Shown: positions 57,193 through 64,000 of the stretch, piece after piece | Layout of the letters: each line of letters begins with the position of its first letter | How positions within the stretch are numbered: the stretch's first letter is position 1 | Assembly: GCA_001664005.1 (NCBI GenBank) | Contig: CP016093.1 | Coordinates: 4,455,031 to 4,519,030, forward strand | Direction: 5' to 3' | From: Rhizobiales bacterium NRL2 | Lineage (GTDB): Bacteria; Pseudomonadota; Alphaproteobacteria; Minwuiales; Minwuiaceae | Length of the DNA: 64,000 bases | Notes under the pieces: generated by a model | Database searches by the model: none | What the model saw: the letters and a program-made list of their open reading frames with translations, nothing else | Told to the model about the DNA's origin: nothing | Position numbers and translations under genes: made by a program

Positions 57193-57891
57193 TCAGGTTT
57201 CGCCGGAACCGTCGCCGTCCGGAACGGGGGCGATCGTGGCCCGGTCGATCGGCAGGGTCCCGCTGCTCATGACGGCCAGCACCGTGTCGGCCAGCATGTC
57301 CGGCATGACCGGATCGTCGATCAGGATCGGCCCGGGCCGGTTCAGCACCGCGTTGGAGCAGGTGGAGAGAACGATCTGGAAGCCGAAGCGGAAACGGGCG
57401 CGCACCGCCTCGTTCGCTTCCTCGGGCCAGAGCCGGCCGTAGAAATCCCAGGCGCGGCTCACGGTCTTCTGTGCGACCGGCCTCAGCGGCGAAAAGGCTT
57501 CCTTCTCGCCCAGATGACGGGCGACGACGGCGCGGACGAAGCCGGGATTGTCGCGGAAGAACTCGACGATCAGCGCGGTGACGCACCGTATCGCGTGACG
57601 CCGGTCGCCGCCGCCCAGCGCCTCGAGAGTGATCTCCCGATCGACCCGCTCGGCCATACGCGCCAGGCGCTCGCCCACAAGGGCGTCGAGCAGCCCGTCC
57701 TTGTCGCGGAAGCGCTGATAAAGGGTGCCGACCGAGCTGTTCGCCTCGGCCGCGATATCCTCCATCTTCATGCGCTCGTAACCCAGTCCTTCCACAAGAC
57801 GGTTCGCCGCGTCCAGGATGGCGCGCCGGCGGCGCTGGCTACGCAACTGCTTGGCCGGAAGGACGCCTTCCGAATAGGGATCCCTGTCCAT
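57193..57891 (-). CDS. TetR family transcriptional regulator
   Basis: A 232-residue regulator. The N-terminal TetR HTH (residues 21-65: RRRAILDAANRLVEGLGYERMKMEDIAAEANSSVGTLYQRFRDKDGLLDAL) is clear; the ligand-binding part is unique. It stands alone between flagellin and leuA, so its target is uncertain. An AAAGT...ACTTT inverted repeat at 57976-57991, 85 bases upstream of its start, is a candidate operator. Confidence 0.88.
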   Translation of the reverse strand: MDRDPYSEGVLPAKQLRSQRRRRAILDAANRLVEGLGYERMKMEDIAAEANSSVGTLYQRFRDKDGLLDALVGERLARMAERVDREITLEALGGGDRRHAIRCVTALIVEFFRDNPGFVRAVVARHLGEKEAFSPLRPVAQKTVSRAWDFYGRLWPEEANEAVRARFRFGFQIVLSTCSNAVLNRPGPILIDDPVMPDMLADTVLAVMSSGTLPIDRATIAPVPDGDGSGET

Positions 57892-58041
57892 CGGTTCCTG
57901 TCATCGTGATCCGCGCCGTCGGACGTCGTCGTCGGCAATCGGCGCTTGACGGAGGCGGCGGGGCCGCCGGAGACAAAAGTGAAGTGACTTTGCTTGACGC
58001 CGGGCGGGAGATCAAGTCCCCAGCCGGGAACCCCTTTTCGG
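57892..58041. promoter_or_regulatory. tetR-leuA intergenic region, first part
   Basis: Contains the probable tetR promoter and the AAAGTGAAGTGACTTT inverted repeat (57976-57991). No gene is seen. The leuA promoter follows at 58042. Confidence 0.4.
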
Positions 58042-58070
58042 TTGACGCCGCGCGAGGCCGGGCCTAGGTT
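58042..58070 (+). promoter_or_regulatory. candidate leuL/leuA promoter
   Basis: TTGACG (58042-58047), a 17-base spacer and TAGGTT (58065-58070). The expected transcription start is about 58077-58078, at the A of the leader-peptide ATG itself, which would make the leader leaderless. Confidence 0.6.
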
Positions 58071-58077
58071 TCAGCCC

Positions 58078-58140
58078 ATGTCCGGCGCAAAGCGTCATAT
58101 CCTGCTAGGCCTCGTCCTAGGCAGCCCGGCTCTCGGATAG
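58078..58140 (+). CDS. leuL: leucine-rich leader peptide of leuA
   Basis: A 20-residue open frame, MSGAKRHILLGLVLGSPALG and stop, too short for ordinary gene calling. Five of its residues are leucine, with Ile and Val, and two of the leucines use the CTA codon that looks rare in the surrounding genes. It lies 157 bases before leuA. A hairpin sits in it (CTGC-TAGG with CCTAGGCAG) and another lies 22 bases after its stop. This is the layout of transcription attenuation by leucyl-tRNA supply. Leaderless trp leader peptides are known in Sinorhizobium. Confidence 0.7.
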   Translation: MSGAKRHILLGLVLGSPALG

Positions 58141-58162
58141 AGTCGGGTTAAGCCTTTCGCGC

Positions 58163-58195
58163 GTCGGGGCCGGGCATCCGGTCGACATCATTTCT
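58163..58195 (+). promoter_or_regulatory. candidate attenuator hairpin of leuA
   Basis: GTC..GGCCGG pairs with CCGGTC..GAC (one G-U pair and a two-base bulge) around GCAT, followed by ATCATTTCTCG. It could form the terminator when the leader is translated normally. The competing antiterminator is not worked out. Confidence 0.45.
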
Positions 58196-58297
58196 CGAAA
58201 TCGCCAAACGACTGAAGACCACGCTGCGTGCGCGGTCCGACACGGGTCACAGACCCCGACGCCTCCAAAGCTACAAGCGTCACCGGAGACAACGACC

Positions 58298-59980
58298 ATG
58301 CCCACCATGCCCAACCTCCACAAGTACCGGGCCTTTCCGAAGATCGACCTGCCGGACCGGACCTGGCCGACGAAGACCATCGACAAGGCGCCCATCTGGT
58401 GTTCCGTCGATCTGCGCGACGGCAACCAGGCCCTGATCGAGCCGATGAACCGCGACCGCAAGGTCCGCTTCTTCCGCCACCTGCTCGCGGTCGGCTTCAA
58501 GGAGATCGAGGTCGGCTTCCCCGCCGCCTCCGACACCGACTTCGATTTCGTCCGCCACATCATCGAGAACGACATCATTCCCGACGACGTCGCCATCCAG
58601 GTGCTGGTCCAGTCGCGCGAGGAGCTGATCCGCCGCACCTTCGAGGCGGTGAAGGGCGCGAAGAACGTCATCATCCACTTCTACAACTCGACCTCGACCG
58701 TGCAGCGCCGCGTGGTCTTCGGGCTGGAACAGGAGGGCATCACTCGGATCGCCGTCGACGCCGCGAAGCTGATCCGGGAACTGATTCCGACGCTCGAGGG
58801 CAGCAATGTCCGCATCGAGTACAGCCCGGAAAGCTTCACCGGCACCGAGCTGCCCTATGCCCGCGACATCTGCCACGCAGTGATGGACGTGTTCGAGCCG
58901 ACGCCGGAGAACCCGATCATCATCAACCTGCCGGCGACGGTCGAGATGGCCTCCCCGAACTACTACGCCGACCAGATCGAGTGGATGCACCGCAATCTGC
59001 GGAACCGCGATTCCGTCATCCTCAGCCTGCATCCGCACAATGACCGCGGCACCGCGGTGGCGGCAACCGAGCTCGGCGTCATGGCCGGCGCGGACCGCAT
59101 CGAGGGCACGCTGTTCGGCAATGGCGAGCGCACGGGCAATGTCGACCTCGTCACGCTGGCGCTGAACATGTTCACCCAGGGCGTCGATCCGGCGCTCGAC
59201 TTCTCCAACATCACCGAGTCGATCGCGGTGGCGGAATACTGCAACCAGCTGCCGGTGCACCAGCGCCATCCCTATGCGGGCGAGCTGGCCTATACCGCGT
59301 TCTCCGGCTCCCACCAGGACGCCATCAAGAAGGGCATGACCGCGGTGAGGCAGTCGAACGACGGCCTCTGGGAAGTGCCCTACCTGCCCATCGACCCGAT
59401 GGACGTGGGCCGCGCCTATGAGGGAATCATCCGGGTCAACAGCCAGTCCGGCAAGGGCGGCACGGCCTATATCATGGAGAACGATTTCGGCGTCGAGCTG
59501 CCCCGGCTGCTGCAGGTGGAGTTCAGCCAGGTGGTGCAGAAGATCGCCGACACCACGGGCAAGGAGATCCTGCCCGCCATGATCTGGCAGAGCTTCGAGG
59601 ACACCTATCTGGAGACCACCGAACCCTTCGAACTGGTCCGCTACAAGGTCGCCCCGGGATCGGGCGACGGCATGTCGGCGGTCGAGGCCGAAGTGATCCG
59701 TGACGGCGAAACGGTGACGGTCGCCGGCGAGGAGAACGGTCCGATAAGCGCCTTCTTCCAGGGCATGAAGGACGCCTTCGGCATCCGCGCCAACCTGACC
59801 GACTACCGCGAGCACGCCATCCACGCCAGCGAGAAGGGCAGCCGCACGCGCGCGGTCTGCTTCATCCGCCTGGCCAACCGGCATGGCGAGCAGCGCTTCG
59901 GCGTCGGCATCGACGAGAACACCACCACCGCCTCGCTGAAGGCCATCGTCTCGGCGCTGAACCGCCTGGCGAAGGTCTGA
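58298..59980 (+). CDS. leuA: 2-isopropylmalate synthase, long form
   Basis: A 560-residue enzyme of the LeuA type 2 form. The catalytic barrel starts with APIWCSVDLRDGNQALIEPM, metal histidines are in LHPHNDRGTAV, and GNGERTGNVDLVTLALN follows. The C-terminal LeuA dimer domain (about 440-560) is the leucine feedback site. It condenses acetyl-CoA with 2-oxoisovalerate, first committed step of leucine synthesis. A leucine-rich leader peptide and hairpins upstream indicate attenuation control. Confidence 0.95.
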   Translation: MPTMPNLHKYRAFPKIDLPDRTWPTKTIDKAPIWCSVDLRDGNQALIEPMNRDRKVRFFRHLLAVGFKEIEVGFPAASDTDFDFVRHIIENDIIPDDVAIQVLVQSREELIRRTFEAVKGAKNVIIHFYNSTSTVQRRVVFGLEQEGITRIAVDAAKLIRELIPTLEGSNVRIEYSPESFTGTELPYARDICHAVMDVFEPTPENPIIINLPATVEMASPNYYADQIEWMHRNLRNRDSVILSLHPHNDRGTAVAATELGVMAGADRIEGTLFGNGERTGNVDLVTLALNMFTQGVDPALDFSNITESIAVAEYCNQLPVHQRHPYAGELAYTAFSGSHQDAIKKGMTAVRQSNDGLWEVPYLPIDPMDVGRAYEGIIRVNSQSGKGGTAYIMENDFGVELPRLLQVEFSQVVQKIADTTGKEILPAMIWQSFEDTYLETTEPFELVRYKVAPGSGDGMSAVEAEVIRDGETVTVAGEENGPISAFFQGMKDAFGIRANLTDYREHAIHASEKGSRTRAVCFIRLANRHGEQRFGVGIDENTTTASLKAIVSALNRLAKV

Positions 59981-60241
59981 GGCCCGGGCGCAGTAAGGCG
60001 CGCGCCAAGGACGATGCGTGTCCCGGGGACGACCTCCTGCTGGGCGCCGGGATCGAGTCCCGGCGCGGGCAAGTGAGGCTGACTGGCCGGCGACAAACTC
60101 TCCCCCGTCCCGGGGCTTGACCCCGGGACCCAGGGGCGACCTTCGGGAGGGACGCCCCTTCCATGCCGGAATCGCCTTTGGTTCCCGGCCTGACGTCGCG
60201 TATATCTTCGTTGCGGAGACGACACAGGGGAGCGCGGCGTC
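59981..60241. repeat. intergenic region with G/C inverted repeats after leuA
   Basis: These 261 bases lack a gene. GTCCCGGGGAC (60018), CGCCGGGATCGAGTCCCGGCG (60056), and GTCCCGGGGCTTGACCCCGGGAC (60109) are three inverted repeats in a row. They look like dispersed genomic repeat sequence and may also terminate leuA. A promoter for the amidohydrolase should lie at the end (near TATATC). Confidence 0.55.
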
Positions 60242-61933
60242 ATGCACGATCTGGTCATTCGGGGCGGCACCATCATCGACGGCACCGGCAGGGCAGCCTT
60301 CACCGGGGACGTGGCGGTCCGCCGCGGCGTGATCGTGGAGGCCGGCGGCAAGGCCGGGCCGGCGCGGCGCGAGGTCGAGGCCGGCGGGGCGATCGTCACG
60401 CCGGGCTGGGTCGACATCCACACCCACTACGACGGCCAGGCGACCTGGGACGGCGACCTGACGCCCTCGGCCTGGCATGGCGTCACGACGACGGTCTTCG
60501 GCAATTGCGGCGTCGGCTTCGCGCCGGTGAAGCCGGGCGCCGAGCCCTATCTGATCAACCTGATGGAAGGCGTCGAGGACATCCCCGAGATCGTCCTCTC
60601 GGAGGGCATCGACTTCCGCTGGGAAAGCTTCCCGGAGTTCATGGACGTGCTGGCGGAGACGCCGCGCACCATGGACATCGGCTGCCAGGTGCCGCACGCG
60701 GCGCTGCGGTTCTACTGCATGGGCGACAGGGGCGCGGACTACCAGGCCCTGCCGTCGGACGACGAGATCGCCCATATGGGCCGGCTGCTGGAGGAGGCGC
60801 TGGCCGCCGGCGCGCTGGGCTTCACCACCTCGCGGACCATCAAGCACAAGGCCGCGGACGGCCGCTTCACGCCGTCTCTCACCGCGCGCGAGGCGGAGCT
60901 GTTCGGCATGGCCGACGCCATGCGCCGCGCCGCCAAGGGCGTCCTGCAGGTCAATTCGGACTTCGAGGACGGCGACTTCGCCATCCTGCGCGCCGCCGCC
61001 GAGCGGGCCGGACGGCCGCTCTCGGTGCTGCTGATCCAGGTCGACAACGCCCCCGACCGATGGCAGGAAACCCGCGACGGCATCCGCGCCGCCAACGCGG
61101 CCGGCATCGCTGCCAACGGCCAGGTGGGCACGCGCCCGATCGGCATCCTCATGGGGCTGGAAACCTCGGTTCATCCCTTCCTGCGTCACCGTACGTGGAA
61201 GGAACTGGAGCATCTGTCACCGCGCGAGCGGTACCTGACGCTGAAGAACAACGCCGAGGTCCGGGAACGGCTGCTGGCCGAGGACCGCAGCCACGGCCAC
61301 GCGAAGTGGATGGAGTTCGGCCTCGACAAGGCGCACCCGCTGGCCCTGCCGCTGGACTACGAGCCCGATCCGGCCAACTCGGTCGGCGCCCGCGCGAAGC
61401 GGGAAGGCCTGGACAAGTGGGAACTGGCGCTGGACCTGATGATGGCCGACGAGGGCAAGGCGATCCTGCTCTACCCGTTCGAGAACTATTATCACGGCGA
61501 CCTGGAGGTCGTGCGCGAGATGATGACCGACCCGTACACGGTCTGCGGCGTGGCCGACGGCGGCGCCCATGTCGGGCTGATCTGCGACAGCTCCGCGCCG
61601 ACCACCCTGCTTACCCACTGGGGTCGCGACCGCCGCCGCGGCGAGCGCTTCGACCTGCCCTTCCTGGTGAAGAAGCAGACCCGCGACACCGCCCGCGCCT
61701 ACGGGCTCACCGACCGCGGCACGATCGAGGCGGGCATGAAGGCCGACCTCAACGTCATCGACTTCGACAATCTCGCCGTGACCATGCCGGAGGTGGTCTA
61801 CGACCTGCCCGCCGGCGGACGGCGGCTGATTCAGCGCGCGAAGGGCTACCGCCACACCATCAAGGCCGGCGTCGAGACGCTGGCCGGCGGGGAGCTCACC
61901 GGGGCCCGGCCCGGCGGCCTGATCCGAGGGTAA
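60242..61933 (+). CDS. D-aminoacylase/N-acyl-D-amino-acid deacylase-type amidohydrolase
   Basis: A 563-residue amidohydrolase of the D-aminoacylase group. Metal ligands HTHYDG (near residue 60), the carboxylated or cysteine region GNCGVGFAP near 95, and GGAHVGLICDSS near 440 are present, with a C-terminal strand TMPEVVYDLPAGGRRLIQRAKGY. These enzymes remove acyl groups from N-acyl-D-amino acids or cleave related amide rings. Substrate not determined. Confidence 0.86.
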   Translation: MHDLVIRGGTIIDGTGRAAFTGDVAVRRGVIVEAGGKAGPARREVEAGGAIVTPGWVDIHTHYDGQATWDGDLTPSAWHGVTTTVFGNCGVGFAPVKPGAEPYLINLMEGVEDIPEIVLSEGIDFRWESFPEFMDVLAETPRTMDIGCQVPHAALRFYCMGDRGADYQALPSDDEIAHMGRLLEEALAAGALGFTTSRTIKHKAADGRFTPSLTAREAELFGMADAMRRAAKGVLQVNSDFEDGDFAILRAAAERAGRPLSVLLIQVDNAPDRWQETRDGIRAANAAGIAANGQVGTRPIGILMGLETSVHPFLRHRTWKELEHLSPRERYLTLKNNAEVRERLLAEDRSHGHAKWMEFGLDKAHPLALPLDYEPDPANSVGARAKREGLDKWELALDLMMADEGKAILLYPFENYYHGDLEVVREMMTDPYTVCGVADGGAHVGLICDSSAPTTLLTHWGRDRRRGERFDLPFLVKKQTRDTARAYGLTDRGTIEAGMKADLNVIDFDNLAVTMPEVVYDLPAGGRRLIQRAKGYRHTIKAGVETLAGGELTGARPGGLIRG

Positions 61934-61971
61934 CGGTCAGGAGGCGAATTTCGCATCCTAAGTTGTTGTTG

Positions 61972-63032
61972 CTAGGAGAATTCCGCAGGGCCAAAATGAT
62001 ATTCATAATCAACGCGTCGCACGATCAACTTATTTATACACCGCACCGCCACCTTACCATCAGCCACCGGATGACCAAACAGCGCTAGATTTGGAATTGA
62101 CAAAGATTCCTCAATTTCTTTTGTAGATGGGAATCTGCGAAGCGAAATACCGTATGCCGTACGCAATGGCTCCGCACCAGTTCTAAGAACGCTAAAAAAG
62201 GACGGAAATAATAATCCATCATAGCCCTTCTTATACGCCGTTTCTGCAATGAATCTTGCCAAATCATATGAATGCAAGCCGGCCATAAAAAGAAAATGAA
62301 TTGCCAAATCCAAACTTTCAAATTCCGTACAGTTTTCATCCAAAAGTTTGGTTAAATTTAGGAGTTTCAGTTCCTTTTTTGGCTGGAGCGTGGCGCAATA
62401 TATTTCATCTTCTACAGTGAATCTACACTCGTGAATGCATGTATCTATGTCTTCCGACGCATACAATACAGATAGATTATCTGAATCTAAACGACCGTGC
62501 CCAGATAATTCAACAGGAGGAGAGTCATACTCTTTATCATTATCGGGATTTTTCGGCAATTTTCTAATTCTATAGAATTTTTTTCATTTCCAATAACTAC
62601 ACTTGGGTATTTTGAAAAAATCTCATTTACCTGACCATTTCTCCGGACCGGATCAAGCAATCTTTTAAGAGGCTCAATTTCACCTATCATCCATAACCTA
62701 GGGCCATAATGGAAGAAGCCGACCCCCAATTGCCTGCAAGCTAACTCTATATCTTCATTCAGTTCTTTTTGCGAACTTATTTCATTTTCTCTCTTGTCAT
62801 TGAATTGAATAATGGGAGCAAATCCATACTCCTGCCTTGTCATGGTTCCCATCACGAAAAATCTGTGGACGAGGTGTATGCCCGTTTCAGTGTCCAATTT
62901 TCTCCCGGCGCTAGATCCGCAATGACTGCAGACAACGTTGTCGACCGCTCCTAGTCGTTCCGCATCAAGGCGCAGACCTTCATCACGAAAGCAGTCTGAG
63001 CAGAATGCGTAACTCTGACTCGGCTCATCCAC
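61972..63032 (-). pseudogene. RES-domain NAD+ phosphorylase-type protein, frameshifted in a poly-A run
   Basis: Two overlapping frames make one protein of 353 residues if one A is added to the A7 run (T7 at 62578-62584 on +). The N-terminus has a zinc ribbon (C11, C14, C35, C38) and the IQFN...GVGFFHYGPRLW region; after the break comes the RES domain with Arg181 (GHGRLDS), Glu202 (CIHECR) and the tail CINKLIVRRVDYEYHFGPAEF. RES toxins degrade NAD+. The gene is clearly A/T-rich (the 60-base line at 62221 has 25 G+C). GTG start, three bases after the membrane-protein gene. Confidence 0.75.
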
Positions 63033-63035
63033 GAT

Positions 63036-63539
63036 CTAGAACACCAGCGTACGGCGGACATATTGCCGCCAGTCATCCTTCGGGCTCTGGCAGATGCGGT
63101 CGCGGCCCTGGCGGGTGATCAGCGCCACGGCGCCGCGCCGCCAGAGCCGGACGAACAGCTCCGGGTCGGAGAGCGCCACCTGATGCAGCGCCGGGCCCTG
63201 CAGCGGGCGGATGTGCTTGCGCGAAAACAGCACCAGCGCCAGCAGCAGCAGCGCGAAGGTGATGAAGCCGAGCGACATCTGGGATCCGACGACGCGATAG
63301 CTGATCTCGTGCAGGCCGAGCCACTCGGCCAGCGCGAACCAGGCCGCCATCAGCGCCAGCGAAATCGGCAGGAACCAGTCGCGGATCAGTACCGCGCGCC
63401 GGCCGACCTGGGCGGCCAGTACGTCGCGGAACCCCTCGACGCGGCGCGCCTTGCGGTAGCTGATGTGCATGGACATCTGTCCCTGTTCCATGCCGAGCCG
63501 CATGGCCTCGAGCAGTTCCGGATCGCCATCACGCGCCAT
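63036..63539 (-). CDS. uncharacterised two-helix membrane protein
   Basis: A 167-residue protein with two hydrophobic helices (about residues 52-72 and 88-106) separated by a short loop, and a cytoplasmic C-terminal part with basic and aromatic residues. Not recognised. GC-rich, unlike the RES gene that follows it three bases downstream, so the close spacing may be a recent junction. ATG 63539 is chosen because the upstream extension is repeat sequence. Confidence 0.6.
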   Translation of the reverse strand: MARDGDPELLEAMRLGMEQGQMSMHISYRKARRVEGFRDVLAAQVGRRAVLIRDWFLPISLALMAAWFALAEWLGLHEISYRVVGSQMSLGFITFALLLLALVLFSRKHIRPLQGPALHQVALSDPELFVRLWRRGAVALITRQGRDRICQSPKDDWRQYVRRTLVF

Positions 63540-63560
63540 GGTGCGCTCCAATCCGGTCTG

Positions 63561-63672
63561 CCTCTCCCCTGGTGGGGGAGGCCGGCGCGCGGCGCCGAAT
63601 GGGGGGCAAAAGCGAGTGGGTGCAGGTGTGCCACCCCCTCCCCGTCCCTCCCCCATCGAGGGGGAGGGCGAG
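63561..63672. repeat. C/T-G/A-rich intergenic repeat
   Basis: CCTCTCCC...GGGGGAGG and CCCTCCCCC...GGGGGAGGG pair across 100 bases around a GGCGCGCGGCGCC core. Related to the shorter element at 52511. Such sequence is typical of dispersed intergenic repeats in alphaproteobacteria. Confidence 0.5.
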
Positions 63673-63694
63673 CCCCCGCCCGCACTTGTGCGCC

Positions 63695-64000
63695 CTACCC
63701 ACGCTCGCCGGCCTTCCAGCGGTCGATGAAGGTGCGGCCCTCGGGCGCGGGCATGTCGCGGCTCTTTGTCCAGGCGCGCGCCAGCGGCAGGTCGCGGAAC
63801 CGCCCGCCGCGGCGGCGGCCCAGCCGTCCCATGACGCCGATGCCGATCCGCGCCGCCAGCCGGTAGGCCCAGGGATGCCTGGCCATCCAGGCCCAGCCCT
63901 TCAGCGCCAGCCGCTCCCGAGCCGGCGGCAGGCCGCGCTCGAAGGCTTCCTCGCGCCAGTGGCGCATGATCTTCGGCAGCGGGATGCGCATGGGACAGAC
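63695..64000 (-). CDS. lutB: LutB-like iron-sulfur protein of lactate utilisation, 3' part
   Basis: The C-terminal 101 residues of a protein that continues beyond base 64000 (frame open through VCPMRIPLP). The VCP plus RIPLPKIMRHWREE pattern is the second 4Fe-4S binding site of LutB/LldF, and the tail with RTFIDRWKAGERG matches the family end. LutABC oxidises lactate with iron-sulfur electron transfer. The partner genes should lie upstream, outside the window. Confidence 0.7.
   Translation of the reverse strand, partial: VCPMRIPLPKIMRHWREEAFERGLPPARERLALKGWAWMARHPWAYRLAARIGIGVMGRLGRRRGGRFRDLPLARAWTKSRDMPAPEGRTFIDRWKAGERG

Noticed and set aside
58280-61213. 977-codon open frame antisense to leuA and the amidohydrolase
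   Set aside because: Covers two well-supported genes on the other strand and crosses an intergenic repeat; no family motif.

Overview
The window is 64 kb of GC-rich chromosome from a free-living alphaproteobacterium, probably near the Rhodospirillales. Several things point that way: an ATP12-type F1-ATPase chaperone, divergent ssb and uvrA, an alphaproteobacterial-style UvrA, a short D0/D1-only flagellin, and many importers (Liv, Dpp and TRAP systems) with small catabolic clusters. I saw no rRNA, tRNA, CRISPR array, IS element or prophage. Genes are closely packed, often with 4-base start/stop overlaps.

Layout. 1-6.7 kb: the end of a branched-chain-amino-acid-type ABC operon (livM-livG-livF), an acyl-CoA ligase and two tandem near-duplicate periplasmic binding proteins. 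6.9-10.3 kb: a secreted repeat protein, gentisate 1,2-dioxygenase, a membrane protein and a nitroreductase. 10.3-14.7 kb: a sulfotransferase, then an ATP-grasp enzyme followed by a 667-residue protein with a possible papain-like Cys/His/Asn triad. 14.8-19.9 kb: an LLM oxidoreductase, a DUF2306 protein, a tightly overlapped trio (zinc-ribbon methyltransferase, free-standing Hen1-like RNA methyltransferase, unknown protein) and a split YeeE/YedE transporter. 20-25 kb: ssb, a frameshifted uvrA, an SDR and a CMD-family protein. 25-32 kb: epimerase with response regulator and HPt protein, a MoxR ATPase/VWA pair, a META-domain protein, a hotdog thioesterase, an Xre-cupin regulator and a GNAT enzyme. 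32-38 kb: a complete dppABCDF-type operon beside a cytochrome c. 38-45 kb: two RNA methyltransferases, a TRAP transporter, a CoA-transferase and a MaoC-fold protein. 45-48 kb: MATE and EamA exporters.

48-52.4 kb is the most unusual segment. Two tandem paralogs on the + strand face, end to end, a 777-residue protein on the - strand. That protein has peptidoglycan-binding repeats, a hydrophobic pre-toxin-like region and a C-terminal PD-(D/E)XK-like motif. The 3' halves of the two facing genes are A/T-richer than their 5' halves, which suggests a toxin-tip/immunity cassette exchanged as one block. 52.6-64 kb: pccB, an ATP12 chaperone, a HAD phosphatase, queF, flagellin, a TetR regulator, leuA behind a probable leaderless leucine-rich leader peptide, a D-aminoacylase-type amidohydrolase, an A/T-rich RES-domain toxin-like gene broken at a poly-A run, and the end of a lutB-like gene.

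Two genes (uvrA and the RES gene) are each broken by one missing base in a homopolymer. This is either real inactivation or, more probably for uvrA, assembly error.
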